Counted from the first letter of the stretch, positions 37,186 through 46,640 are shown. The stretch: 64,000 nucleotides of DNA from Rhodospirillales bacterium (GCA_903970615.1 CAJCJH010000043.1:1-64000); one strand, 5' to 3'. Notes: generated by a model not told the origin, from the sequence alone. Numbers and translations are program-made.

Positions 37186-37525
37186 GCCGGCGTTCAAGCT
37201 TCGTCGTGGCGATATCGTCACCGTCGTTGCCCCCGGTGCTTATGGCAAACCGCGCCCGGCTTTGGTCGTCCAAGCTGATCTCTTCAATAGTGCTCATACC
37301 AGCGTCACGGTTTGTCTGATGACAACGGCACTCTGCAAGCTTCCGGCGTGCAGGATTGATGCAATTCCCAGCGCCGAAAATGGTTTGTATGAGCCATCGC
37401 AAATTCAGGTCGACCGCTTGACCTCCTTGCCCGTTGACAAGATCGGCAAAACGATCGGGCGGCTCGACGAGCCCACTCTTTTTGAAGTAACACGAGCGCT
37501 CGCTGTCTGGCTTTCGATCGCATGA
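37178..37525 (+). CDS. MazF/PemK-family endoribonuclease toxin
   Basis: The 115-aa protein starts with GTG inside the antitoxin gene. It has the PemK/MazF core: RRGDIVTVVAPGAYGKPRPALVVQ split as RRGDIV and GKPRPALVVQAD near the N-terminus, then VCLMTT, and SQIQVDRLTSLPVDKIGK. The Arg in KPRPAL and the Thr in LMTT are the positions that in MazF form the RNA-cleavage site. The toxin is apparently intact and would cut mRNA if freed. Its stop overlaps the nadE start in ATGA, so nadE translation may depend on this pair. Confidence 0.88.
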   Translation: MNKPAFKLRRGDIVTVVAPGAYGKPRPALVVQADLFNSAHTSVTVCLMTTALCKLPACRIDAIPSAENGLYEPSQIQVDRLTSLPVDKIGKTIGRLDEPTLFEVTRALAVWLSIA

Positions 37526-39135
37526 GAGCACTGACGCTCGCCGCCGCCCAACTCAATCTCTGGGTCGGCGATATTGACGGCAATGCCGGCAAGATCATCG
37601 CGGCGGCACAGCGCGCGCGCGACGAGCTTGGCGCCGATCTGCTGCTGACGCCGGAGCTTTCGCTGCTGGGCTATCCGCCAGACGATCTGCTATTGCGCGG
37701 CAGCTTGCAGCAGGCCATCGCGGCCGGTCTGGCGCGCATCCGCGAAGCGGTGCAGGGCATCCATATGGTCGTCGGTTATCCCGAGCATGCGGATGGCGGG
37801 CTGTATAACGCGGCGGTCGTATTCCGCGATGGCGCGCAGATTGCGCAGGCGCGCAAGCAGTTGCTGCCGAACTACGGTGTGTTCGACGAGAAGCGTCATT
37901 TCATGGCGAGCCGGCAGTCGACGACGGTGTTCGATCTCAATGGCCATCGCGTCGGTTTATGTATTTGCGAGGATGTCTGGGGCGAGCAGCCGGCGGCGTC
38001 GGCGAAAGCAGCAGGGGCCGAGTTGATGCTCAATATCAACGCCTCGCCGTTTAATGTGGGCAAGCCGGCGCAGCGGCTCGAGGTGCTGCGCGAACGCACG
38101 CGCGAAACGGGTTTGCCGATTCTTTATGTGAACTGCGTCGGCGGTCAGGACGATCTGGTGTTCGACGGCGGTTCGTTCGCGGTGAATGGCGACGGCGATC
38201 TCAGCTTCCGTGCGCCGCTGTTCGAGGAAGGCATTTTTCCGGTTCGATTCGCCGACGGACGCTTGCAGGGCGAAGTACAGCCGGAACCTTCGCGGCCGGC
38301 GCAGGTGTATCGCGCGCTGGTGCAGGCGACGCGCGATTACGTCGATCGCAATGGCTTTCCCGGCGCCTTGATCGGCTTGTCCGGCGGCATCGATTCAGCC
38401 TTGATCGCGGCGATCGCCGCCGATGCGCTTGGGCCGGCACGCGTCTGGGGCGTTTCGATGCCTTCGCGCTTCACGCTGGGCATGTCGAACGAAGACGCGC
38501 AGATCGAAGCGGAGCGGCTCGGCATTCGCTATTCGACGCTGCCGATCGAAGCGCCGTTCCAGGCGATGCTGCACACGCTGGTGCCGAGCTTCGAGGGCAA
38601 GGCCGCCGATGTCACCGAGGAAAATCTGCAATCGCGCTGCCGAGGCATGCTGCTGATGGCGCTGTCAAACAAGTTCGGCCCGGTCGTGTTGACCACCGGC
38701 AACAAGAGCGAAATGGCGGTGGGGTACGCCACGCTTTACGGCGACATGTGCGGCGGCTTCGCGCCGCTGAAGGATGTCTACAAGACGCTGGTCTACGAAC
38801 TGGCGCGCTGGCGCAACGCGCAGGGTGAAGTGATTCCGCCGCGTGTGCTGACGCGCCCGCCCACTGCCGAACTGCGCGAGGACCAGAAGGATTCCGATTC
38901 GCTGCCACCGTACGAAGTGCTCGATCCGATTCTGGAAGCGTACGTCGAGGATTCGCAATCGATCGCGCAGATCGTGGCACTCGGGTTCGATGCAGAAACG
39001 GTGGCGCGCGTCGCCGGCCTGGTGCGGCGCAGTGAATACAAACGTCGGCAAGCGCCGCCGGGACCGAAGATTACGCGGCGCGCATTCGGGCGTGAGCGGC
39101 GGTATCCGATCACTGCGGTTTATCGGGATTTGTAA
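37522..39135 (+). CDS. nadE: Glutamine-dependent NAD+ synthetase
   Basis: NadE amidates nicotinic acid adenine dinucleotide to NAD+. The 537-aa product has an N-terminal nitrilase-fold glutaminase with triad Glu45 (TPELSL), Lys112 (RKQLLP) and Cys149 (CICEDVW). A C-terminal ATP-pyrophosphatase domain carries SGGIDSALIAAIA near 285-300 and TTGNKSEMAVGYATLYGDM. Both domains look complete. The ATG overlaps the MazF stop (ATGA), and no separate promoter is obvious, so the gene may be read from the toxin-antitoxin promoter. Confidence 0.97.
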   Translation: MRALTLAAAQLNLWVGDIDGNAGKIIAAAQRARDELGADLLLTPELSLLGYPPDDLLLRGSLQQAIAAGLARIREAVQGIHMVVGYPEHADGGLYNAAVVFRDGAQIAQARKQLLPNYGVFDEKRHFMASRQSTTVFDLNGHRVGLCICEDVWGEQPAASAKAAGAELMLNINASPFNVGKPAQRLEVLRERTRETGLPILYVNCVGGQDDLVFDGGSFAVNGDGDLSFRAPLFEEGIFPVRFADGRLQGEVQPEPSRPAQVYRALVQATRDYVDRNGFPGALIGLSGGIDSALIAAIAADALGPARVWGVSMPSRFTLGMSNEDAQIEAERLGIRYSTLPIEAPFQAMLHTLVPSFEGKAADVTEENLQSRCRGMLLMALSNKFGPVVLTTGNKSEMAVGYATLYGDMCGGFAPLKDVYKTLVYELARWRNAQGEVIPPRVLTRPPTAELREDQKDSDSLPPYEVLDPILEAYVEDSQSIAQIVALGFDAETVARVAGLVRRSEYKRRQAPPGPKITRRAFGRERRYPITAVYRDL

Positions 39136-39140
39136 TCGAA

Positions 39141-39160
39141 TGCCGGCTCGATTTCCGGCA
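39141..39160. terminator. Hairpin after nadE, weak terminator candidate
   Basis: TGCCGG-ctcgattt-CCGGCA is a perfect 6-bp inverted repeat 5 bases after the nadE stop, in the gap before convergent bamD. No U-run follows. Confidence 0.3.
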
Positions 39161-39267
39161 CGTATTCGACTCCGAATTTCGGTCGGTCAAAAAGCCGAAT
39201 TGCAAAACGAAATCGCCAAGCGAGCTTCGCCGATTGACGCTCTTGCATCTTGATTCAGCGACGGCCG

Positions 39268-40284
39268 CTACTCGGTTTTCGGTGCACTGAAGATGTTGAA
39301 CACGCTCAAGCTGCGCAGCAGATGCGTGAAGCGATCGTAAAGCGTAGCCTTCGTATCGGTGTCGGCCGCATCTGGCGGCGGCGCAGGCGCGGGTTTGACC
39401 ACTGCCACGGCAATCAGCGTGGCCGGCGGCGGAGTCACGAACGGTTGGTTGTTGATATTGGCGGCGAGAATGGTCGCCGCATCGTCGGCCTGTTCCTTCA
39501 GCCCAGCCTGGCGAAAACTGGTTTCCATGATCGCCAGCGCCTGCTTGGTGGCCGGCGCACCCGGGTATTCCGCCACCACGTTTTGCGCACGCAATGCGGC
39601 TGCTATGAACGCGCCGCGGCGCAGATAATATTGCGCTACGGTGAGATCGTGCGCGGCGATGCGATCGCGCAGGAAAATCATCCGGCGGCGCGCATCGCCG
39701 GCATATTTGCTGTTCGGATAACGCTGCACGAGCAACGCAAAATCATCGTAAGACCGGCGCTCGTTGCTGACATCCTTGCGCGGACTCTGATTGATGCCGA
39801 TCACATCCAGAATGCTTTCGCCGCGCGAAAAACTGATGATGCCCTTCAGATATTGCACATACTCGGCCTGCGGCGTGCGCGGATGTGCGCGCAGGAAGCG
39901 GTCTGCATCGGACAAAGCCTCGTCGGGTTGTCCACCCTTGTAGCCGACCCAGATTTTTTCCATTTCGGCCTGTGTCGCGTAATCCGAGAACGGATAGGCG
40001 GCGACCAGTTTGTCGAGACGTTCGCCGGCCGGCGTCCATTCCGAAGCCAGCACCGCCTCATGCGCGCGTCGATACAGTTTATCGGCCTGGGCATGCAGTT
40101 CGGCATCCGATTGCGGCGCCTTCGCATCGCCCGGCTGCGGCGCTTTCTTGAACGGATTTTCCGGCCGATCCTTGTCCGGGTTGGAAGCACAGCCCGAGAG
40201 CGCCAGCCCGCCCGCCAGTCCACAGATCATCAGGCACGCCATTGCGGCGCGGGCGACAGGGTAAACAACGAGGTTATTCTTCAC
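39268..40284 (-). CDS. bamD: Outer-membrane assembly lipoprotein BamD
   Basis: BamD is the essential TPR lipoprotein of the BAM complex. From the GTG at 40284 the signal peptide reads (M)KNNLVVYPVARAAMACLMIC and ends at lipobox LALSGC. An ATG at 40299 is possible but has no better ribosome site. TPR repeats follow (LYRRAHEAVLASEWTPAGERLDKLV, then YVQYLKGIISFSR). The tail of about 60 residues is Pro/Ala-rich (PPPATLIAVAVVKPAPAPPPDA) and longer than in E. coli BamD. It is divergent from rluD. Confidence 0.93.
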   Translation of the reverse strand: MKNNLVVYPVARAAMACLMICGLAGGLALSGCASNPDKDRPENPFKKAPQPGDAKAPQSDAELHAQADKLYRRAHEAVLASEWTPAGERLDKLVAAYPFSDYATQAEMEKIWVGYKGGQPDEALSDADRFLRAHPRTPQAEYVQYLKGIISFSRGESILDVIGINQSPRKDVSNERRSYDDFALLVQRYPNSKYAGDARRRMIFLRDRIAAHDLTVAQYYLRRGAFIAAALRAQNVVAEYPGAPATKQALAIMETSFRQAGLKEQADDAATILAANINNQPFVTPPPATLIAVAVVKPAPAPPPDAADTDTKATLYDRFTHLLRSLSVFNIFSAPKTE

Positions 40285-40312
40285 GCAATGACCGACCATC
40301 AAACGAGCAATG

Positions 40313-40318
40313 AGTATA
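40313..40318 (-). promoter_or_regulatory. -10-like box for bamD
   Basis: On the minus strand TATACT matches the sigma-70 -10 consensus at five of six bases, about 29 bases upstream of the GTG start. No convincing -35 lies at the right distance. Confidence 0.3.
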
Positions 40319-40361
40319 GCCGAAGCCATTTGCAGCGCGGCCATCGGCGCGAGGGTTCACG

Positions 40362-41372
40362 GTGACTGCGGAGGCCGCCAACGAGATCGCTGGCCCGCTT
40401 GCCGGCGAGCTTGCGGATGACGAAGAAGCGCCGGCGCTCAGCGCGATCGTGCCGGCTGCGCTTGATGGCCAGCGGCTCGACGCCGTCGCCGCCAAATTGT
40501 TCGACGACTACTCGCGCGCACGCCTGCAAGCCTGGATCGAGCAGGGCCGGCTGCTGCTGAACGGCGCCATCGCGGCCAAGCTGCGGACTGCCGTAAGCGC
40601 CGGCGATGAACTGCTGCTCGATGCGCAGGCCGAGGATGAAAACGGCAGTGTCGCCGCGCAAGCCATCGCGCTCAACGTGATTTATGCGGACGACAGTCTG
40701 GCGGTGATCGACAAGCCCGCCGGTCTGGTGGTGCATCCGGGCGCGGGCATACGCGACGGCACGCTGCAAAACGCGCTGCTGCATCGATTCCCGCAGACGC
40801 TGCAACTGCCGCGCGCCGGCATCGTCCATCGGCTCGACAAGGACACCAGCGGCCTGCTGGTGGTGGCGCTGAATCTCGCCGCGCACAAGCAACTGGTGAT
40901 GGCGATGGCCGAGCGCCGGATTCGACGCGAATATGAGGCGATTGCGAATGGCGCGATCACCGTCGGCAGCAGCATCGATGCACCGATCGCACGCGATCCA
41001 CGCAATCGTCTGCGCATGGCGGTGATGCCGGGCGGCCGCACCGCGCTCACGCACTTCCGCGTGCTCGAACGCTTCGCACATCACACCCATTTGCGCGTAC
41101 GCCTGGAAACCGGCCGCACGCATCAGATTCGCGTGCATCTTGCGCACATCCGACATCCGCTGGTGGGTGACGCCACCTACGGCGGCCGCGCGCAACGCGG
41201 CACCGGCCTCGATGCGACGACGCGCGCAGCCTTGCTGGCGTTTCCGCGACAGGCGCTGCATGCGCGCGAGCTGGCGTTTGCGCATCCGCAATCCGGTGCC
41301 GAACTGAAATTTGAATCGCCATTGCCAAACGATTTTCAAGCGCTGCTGGCGCTGCTGCGGGCGAATCAATGA
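40362..41372 (+). CDS. rluD: 23S rRNA pseudouridine synthase RluD
   Basis: RluD makes pseudouridines 1911, 1915 and 1917 in helix 69 of 23S rRNA. The 336-aa product has an N-terminal S4 RNA-binding domain (RLDAVAAKLFDDYSRARLQAWI) and the catalytic Asp159 in VHRLDKDTSGL. It also has the conserved RLETGRTHQIRVHL and HPLVGDATYGG motifs. The start is GTG with GAGGG about 6 bases upstream. It is divergent from bamD, as in E. coli and many relatives. Confidence 0.96.
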   Translation: MTAEAANEIAGPLAGELADDEEAPALSAIVPAALDGQRLDAVAAKLFDDYSRARLQAWIEQGRLLLNGAIAAKLRTAVSAGDELLLDAQAEDENGSVAAQAIALNVIYADDSLAVIDKPAGLVVHPGAGIRDGTLQNALLHRFPQTLQLPRAGIVHRLDKDTSGLLVVALNLAAHKQLVMAMAERRIRREYEAIANGAITVGSSIDAPIARDPRNRLRMAVMPGGRTALTHFRVLERFAHHTHLRVRLETGRTHQIRVHLAHIRHPLVGDATYGGRAQRGTGLDATTRAALLAFPRQALHARELAFAHPQSGAELKFESPLPNDFQALLALLRANQ

Positions 41373-41401
41373 GGTGGCTTCATCGCTCGCTGATCCGGCT
41401 T

Positions 41402-41466
41402 TTGATTCATCCGCCGCAAGCATTTTCAATCTTCCAAGCCAGCGCGCTGATCGATGGATGAATCAA
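41402..41466. repeat. 11-bp inverted repeat upstream of pgeF
   Basis: TTGATTCATCC (41402-41412) and GGATGAATCAA (41456-41466) are perfect reverse complements with 43 bases between them, in the rluD-pgeF gap. They could form a long hairpin in the message or be a spaced operator. Neither is proven. Confidence 0.5.
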
Positions 41467-41497
41467 CGCACGGATGATTGAGCCTGGATAACTGACG

Positions 41498-42262
41498 ATG
41501 AGCACTGTGCCGATATTGCACCCCGACTGGCCCGCGCCGCGCTGCGTGCGCGCTGGCTGTACCACGCGGATCGGCGGCGTCAGCGCCGCGCCATTCAGCG
41601 GCCTCAATCTGGGCCGCAGCAGCGGCGACGACATCGCGCATGTGCTCGAAAATCGGCGGCGTGCGCTGGCCGCTTTGCAGGCGCCGGCAGAGCCGAGCTG
41701 GCTCCGGCAAGTCCACGGCACGCAAGTCGTTCGCGCGCCATTTGCCGAGACAACACCTGCGGCCGATGCCAGCTTCACCACCCAGGCCGGCGTGGTCTGC
41801 GCGGTGCAGGCTGCGGATTGTCTGCCGGTGCTGTTTTGCGACGATGGCGGCAGCGTGGTCGCCGCCGCACACGCCGGCTGGCGCGGACTCGCCGCCGGAA
41901 TACTGGAAGCGACCGTCGCCGCCTTGCCCACAGAACCGCGTACCTTGATGGCCTGGCTTGGTCCCGCGATCGGACCGGAAGCGTTTGAAGTCGGCGCAGA
42001 AGTGCGTGCAGCTTTCGTCGCGGTTGATCCTTCGTCAGCGCAATATTTTCGCAAGGCGGATTTTCGTGCGGCTTCCGATCAAGCTGTGGTCGATAAATAT
42101 TTCGCCGATCTATTCGCGCTGGCGCGTGGGCGACTGGCGCTCGCCGGTGTTACTCGGGTTTATGGCGGTGGCATCAGCACCCACGCCGATGCCGAGCGCT
42201 TCTACTCGTTTCGCCGCGATGGCGTGACCGGCCGCATGGCGGCGATGATCTGGTTGCAGTGA
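41498..42262 (+). CDS. pgeF: Purine nucleoside phosphorylase / laccase-domain protein PgeF (YfiH)
   Basis: PgeF (formerly polyphenol oxidase YfiH) is a single-domain zinc enzyme acting on purine nucleosides; in E. coli a homologue edits peptidoglycan precursors. The 254-aa product has RQVHGTQV (His), AADCLPVLF (Cys) and AAAHAGWRGLAAG (His), the metal ligands, and ends HADAERFYSFRRDGVTGRMAAMI in the family manner. It follows rluD by 125 bases, the common order. Confidence 0.94.
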   Translation: MSTVPILHPDWPAPRCVRAGCTTRIGGVSAAPFSGLNLGRSSGDDIAHVLENRRRALAALQAPAEPSWLRQVHGTQVVRAPFAETTPAADASFTTQAGVVCAVQAADCLPVLFCDDGGSVVAAAHAGWRGLAAGILEATVAALPTEPRTLMAWLGPAIGPEAFEVGAEVRAAFVAVDPSSAQYFRKADFRAASDQAVVDKYFADLFALARGRLALAGVTRVYGGGISTHADAERFYSFRRDGVTGRMAAMIWLQ

Positions 42263-42539
42263 GATCAGGCGGTGTCGCTGCGGCCAGTTCGTTCGTCGTG
42301 ACGAGCGGTTATCCTTGCTGCCGAGGATTTGGTTTGGTAGAAGTTCGCCGGCTTTCGCTTGCGCCAGAAAAATCCGCAGCAACAATCAGCCGCGATATTC
42401 GTTGTCGGAAAGCGCGCTGCAAGCAGCGGGTTTCGGATCGCACTGAATGCAGGCAAAGTTTGAGCGTGAAGGTTCGATCGAGTCACAAAAAAACAGCAGC
42501 GCGCGAAGCGATCGTGCGTTCCGTGTGAAGAGGAATGTG

Positions 42540-43643
42540 ATGACCATGAAGTTGAAATTGCTGGGACTCGCGGGCGTCGCGCTGGCCTCTATGGCGAGTG
42601 TAGTCGTGGCTGAGGATGCGATGAAAAATCCTTCCGCGCCGGCCGAGCAGACCAGTCCGGAAGAAGCCGCGCCAAGCGGTGCCGCCAGCTCCGCGCCTGC
42701 CGACGCGGGCACCGATGCTGCCGCCGCACCCGCCGCACCGATCAAACCCCGGCCGGCGGAGTTGATGCCGAATGCTTCGCACAGCCTGATGCTGGGTTTG
42801 GTGGATACCGGCGAGCATCTGATCGCGGTCGGCGATCGCGGTGAAATCCTGGCGTCGAACGATGGCAAGAACTGGGCGCAGGTGCCGGTGCCGGTGCGTG
42901 CGCCGCTGACCGCGGTGGCTTTCGCCGATGCGAAAAATGGCTGGGCGGTGGGTCACGACGCCGCCATCGTGCATACCGCCGATGGCGGTAAAACCTGGGA
43001 CTTGCAGAACTTCCAGCCGGAACTGGAAAAGCCGTTTCTGAGCGTACTGTTTCTCGATACGCAGCACGGCTTCGCGGTCGGCGCGTACGGCCTGTTCGAT
43101 GAAACCACCGATGGCGGCAAAACCTGGACCGAGGTCAAAGCCGACGAAATTCGCGGCGACGAATTTCATATCTACAGCATCAGCAAACTTGGCAACGGCA
43201 ATCTGTTGGTCGCGGGCGAGCAAGGCTTGCTGGGAATGTCCACCGACAGCGGTAAAACCTGGAAGAAGCTGCCGCCGGCTTATGAAGGTACCTTGTTCGG
43301 CTCGACGGCGGTCGGCGAAAAAGGTGCCTTGTTATGCGGCTTGCGCGGTCACGCCTATTTGTCGCAAGACGCCGGCAGCGGCAAATGGCAGCAACTCGAA
43401 ACCAATACCACCGCCTCGCTGTTCGGCTGCGGGCCGGCCGGCCAAGGCCAGGCCATCATGGTCGGTTTGAATGGGCTGGTGATGCTGGTGGATACCGCGA
43501 GCGGCAAGCTCAGCGTGCGCAACGGCGGGCTCGATGGCGCGCTGTCGGCCGGCGTTGCGCTGAAGTCGAAAAACGCAAGCGATGCGAGACTGGTGGTCGC
43601 CGGTGAATTCGGCGTGGTGCCGGTACCGGTTGCCACGCCTTGA
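42540..43643 (+). CDS. Exported YCF48-like beta-propeller protein
   Basis: From the ATG at 42540 (GAGG about 7 bases upstream) the product is 367 aa. It has a signal peptide (LKLLGLAGVALASMASVVVA) and an Ala/Pro-rich linker of about 45 residues. The following propeller shows repeated DGKNWAQV, DGGKTWDLQNF, DGGKTWTEV and DSGKTWKKL strands (BNR/Asp-box-like, YCF48 family). In many gammaproteobacteria a gene of this type precedes an MMPL/RND transporter, as here; its role is not known. It is probably periplasmic. The promoter region 42263-42539 holds nothing else recognisable. Confidence 0.88.
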   Translation: MTMKLKLLGLAGVALASMASVVVAEDAMKNPSAPAEQTSPEEAAPSGAASSAPADAGTDAAAAPAAPIKPRPAELMPNASHSLMLGLVDTGEHLIAVGDRGEILASNDGKNWAQVPVPVRAPLTAVAFADAKNGWAVGHDAAIVHTADGGKTWDLQNFQPELEKPFLSVLFLDTQHGFAVGAYGLFDETTDGGKTWTEVKADEIRGDEFHIYSISKLGNGNLLVAGEQGLLGMSTDSGKTWKKLPPAYEGTLFGSTAVGEKGALLCGLRGHAYLSQDAGSGKWQQLETNTTASLFGCGPAGQGQAIMVGLNGLVMLVDTASGKLSVRNGGLDGALSAGVALKSKNASDARLVVAGEFGVVPVPVATP

Positions 43644-43757
43644 GCGCCGACATGAAACATCGCTGCTGAAAAACCGCCGCTGATCGAGCACGGCACACAT
43701 CATTTTTGCGCAACCCTTTCGATAACGGTTGCCGTCTGAGCTTGGGAGTATCGTGGT

Positions 43758-46640
43758 ATGAGCGAGTCCGCAAAAACCAGCCGCGCTGATCGAATCCTGC
43801 GCGCTATCGAGCCGCTGATCTACGCGCGCCGCCGGCTGACGATGGGCATCCTGCTGGCGGTGACTTTGTTCATGGCCTGGCAAGCTTCGCTGATCCAGCG
43901 CGACGCCGGTTTCGACAAGTCGATTCCGCTTGGACACCCGTATATGCAGGTGTACAAGCAGTATCAGGCGGATTTTGGCAGCGCTAATAAAATTCTCGTG
44001 GCGGTGATCCAGAAAGATGGCGATATCTACAACGAAAAATTCCTGCGGCACTTGAAGCAGATCACCGACGCCGTGTTCTTCCTGCCCGGCATCGACCGCG
44101 CGCATGTGTCTTCGCTGTTCACGCCGGACGTGCGTTTCATCGAAGTGGTGGAAGGCGGTTTCTTCGGCACCAACGTGATTCCGGCGGACTATCCGCTCGA
44201 CAATCCTTCGCAGGCGATGCTGGACAAAGTGCGTGCGAATGTCGGCAAGGGCAACATCATTGGCCGCTATGTCAGCAACGATCAGCGTGGTGCGATGGTG
44301 TTCGCCGATCTGCTTGATGTCGATCCCGTGACCGGCCAGAAGCTCGACTACGAACAGGTGGCGAAGCTGATCGAAGACAGCGTGCGCAGCCGTCTGATGA
44401 GCCCGGACAAATTTCTCTATACCGCAAAGCAGGACATCGTTGCCGGCAAGGATGTAACGATCAAGGCCGATGGTCCATTCAAGGCGGGTGAAGTGCTGTT
44501 CAAGAGCGGCGATCCGGTCGGCGAAAGCTATGTGCCGCTGAGCCGCATGGATCAATGGTTCGGCGAAGTGCATGGGGTCAAACATCTCGACGACGGCACT
44601 GCGGTGGATCTGTCGGTAAAGGCCAAACTGCTGAACACCGCGAAAGTGCCGAACGATGGCTACAGCCCGGAAATTTCCGTGCATGTGGTCGGCTTTGCCA
44701 AGGTCATCGGCGATGTCATCGAAGCCACGCAACAGGTGGTCGGTTTCTTCGTGCTGACGCTGTTCATGACCTTTCTGCTGCTGTGGCTTTATATCGGTTC
44801 GTTCCGCCTGGCGCTGCTGCCGCTGCTGTGTTCGCTGACCGCGGTGATCTGGGAATTCGGCCTGCTGCACATCGCCGGTTTCGGGCTCGATCCGTTCGCC
44901 ATTCTGGTGCCGTTCCTGATTCTTGCGGTCTCGACCAGTCACGGCGTGCAGTACGTCAACGCCTGGGTCGGCGAGATCACCAACAATCATCGCAACAGTT
45001 TCGATGCCTCGCTCTACACCTGGCGCCGTCTGGCCATTTACGGAACGATGGCGATCATGACCGGTGTCGTCGGCTTCGGTACGATTTATCTGATTCCGGT
45101 CGGCATCATCCGCGAGATGGCGATCAACGCCAGCCTCGGCATGTTCGCGCTGATTATCACCAACAAGGTGATGATGCCGATCTGGCTGACCTACGCCAAC
45201 ATCGGCGATCCGAAAGCCTTCGCCGAAAAACAGGAGCAGCGCGACAGCATTTTCGATGGCGTCTGGCGGGTGGTTTCCGGCGTCACCCAGCCGCGCGTGG
45301 CGGTGACGATCCTGCTGGTTTGCGCAGTGCTGCTCGGCTGGAGCTTATGGAAAGGCCAGGAATTGCAGGTCGGCGACAGCCAGAAAGGCGTGCCGGAATT
45401 GCTGCCGGATTCGCGCTACAACCGCGACAACAATGCGATCGTCGACAACTTCGCGCTCGGCACCGACATCCTCAGCGTGGTTGCCGAAACCGATCCGGAT
45501 TCCTGTACCAGCTACAGCGTGATGGAGCAGATCGATCGTCTCGCCTGGCATCTGGATAACACGGTTGGCGTGAAGTCCACCATCTCGCTGCCGCAGGCTT
45601 CGAAGATCGTCTATCAGGCATTCAGCGATGGCAGCCCGAAATTCCATGTGCTGCCGCGCAACAAGGACGCAATGATCCAGGCGATCAGCCCGCTGCCGCC
45701 GCCGACCGGCCTGCTCAATTCCAACTGCTCCGGCATGCCGATTCTCACTTTCATGGCGGACCATCGCGCAGCGACGATCAATCGTGTGGTCGACGAAGTG
45801 AAGCAATACGACAAGGACAACACCGCGACGTTTTTCGAGACGCATCATGATGTCGATGCCGCGTATTGCGACGACAAGAACAAGACGCGCCGCGATATCG
45901 GTATCCAGCAGGAAAACCTGCGCCAACGCGCGGCCGCGCTGAAGAAAAAAGGTTTCGACGACGACAAGATCGCGGCGGATAGCAGCACGCTTGCCTTAAA
46001 CAAAAAACTCGATGACGACAAAACCAAACTGCTCGGCCTGACCAAAGTCTGCCCGGTGAACTTCGCGCTCGCGCAAGGCAATGTCGGCGTGATGGCGGCG
46101 ACCAACGAGGAAGTCGAACGCCTCGAAAAACAGATCCTGATGTACGTTTATGTCGCCATCATCGTTTGCGTTTACATCTCGTTCTTCGAATGGCAGTCGA
46201 TCGTCTGCATCATGCTGCCGCTGGGACTTTTCTCGTGGATGGCTTACGCCGTGATGGCGATTTTCGGCATCGGCATGAAGGTCGCCACGCTGCCGGTGGT
46301 GGCGCTTGCAGTCGGTGTCGGGGTCGATTACGGCATCTATGTTTACGCCACACTTTCGGATGCCGCCGCCAGCGGATTCAGTATCCGCGAAGGTTATTTC
46401 CGCACGCTCAAACTCACCGGCAAGGCGGTCGTCTTCACCGGGCTCACGCTCGCCGCGGGCGTCGCCACCTGGCTATTTTCCGGCCTGCAATTCCAGCGCG
46501 ATATGGGCAAGCTGCTGGTGTTCATGTTCACCGCCAACATGTTCGGCGCAATCCTGATCCTGCCGGCGATCGCCTCGTTCCTGCTGAAACCGCGCGAACT
46601 GGCGCCGGGCGAAACGCCGGTGCTGAGATCGCGGCATTGA
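43758..46640 (+). CDS. MMPL/RND-family transporter
   Basis: The 960-aa inner-membrane protein has two MMPL-type halves. Span 1 (TMGILLAVTLFMAW) precedes a large periplasmic domain, followed by five spans at about 325-470 including FLILAVSTSHGVQYVNAW. The second half repeats this, with VVALAVGVGVDYGIYVYATL near 850-870. The second periplasmic domain holds a charged helical stretch (QENLRQRAAALKKKGFDDDK). Such proteins move lipids, hopanoids or other hydrophobic compounds. The upstream YCF48-like gene is a frequent partner, but the DUF1329 and DUF1302 genes often found with the pair are absent. The substrate is unknown. Confidence 0.9.
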   Translation: MSESAKTSRADRILRAIEPLIYARRRLTMGILLAVTLFMAWQASLIQRDAGFDKSIPLGHPYMQVYKQYQADFGSANKILVAVIQKDGDIYNEKFLRHLKQITDAVFFLPGIDRAHVSSLFTPDVRFIEVVEGGFFGTNVIPADYPLDNPSQAMLDKVRANVGKGNIIGRYVSNDQRGAMVFADLLDVDPVTGQKLDYEQVAKLIEDSVRSRLMSPDKFLYTAKQDIVAGKDVTIKADGPFKAGEVLFKSGDPVGESYVPLSRMDQWFGEVHGVKHLDDGTAVDLSVKAKLLNTAKVPNDGYSPEISVHVVGFAKVIGDVIEATQQVVGFFVLTLFMTFLLLWLYIGSFRLALLPLLCSLTAVIWEFGLLHIAGFGLDPFAILVPFLILAVSTSHGVQYVNAWVGEITNNHRNSFDASLYTWRRLAIYGTMAIMTGVVGFGTIYLIPVGIIREMAINASLGMFALIITNKVMMPIWLTYANIGDPKAFAEKQEQRDSIFDGVWRVVSGVTQPRVAVTILLVCAVLLGWSLWKGQELQVGDSQKGVPELLPDSRYNRDNNAIVDNFALGTDILSVVAETDPDSCTSYSVMEQIDRLAWHLDNTVGVKSTISLPQASKIVYQAFSDGSPKFHVLPRNKDAMIQAISPLPPPTGLLNSNCSGMPILTFMADHRAATINRVVDEVKQYDKDNTATFFETHHDVDAAYCDDKNKTRRDIGIQQENLRQRAAALKKKGFDDDKIAADSSTLALNKKLDDDKTKLLGLTKVCPVNFALAQGNVGVMAATNEEVERLEKQILMYVYVAIIVCVYISFFEWQSIVCIMLPLGLFSWMAYAVMAIFGIGMKVATLPVVALAVGVGVDYGIYVYATLSDAAASGFSIREGYFRTLKLTGKAVVFTGLTLAAGVATWLFSGLQFQRDMGKLLVFMFTANMFGAILILPAIASFLLKPRELAPGETPVLRSRH

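Noticed and set aside
43332-44990. 552-residue open frame on the minus strand under the YCF48-like and MMPL genes
   Set aside because: It is antisense to two well-supported genes and shows no motifs; the composition is that of a shadow frame.
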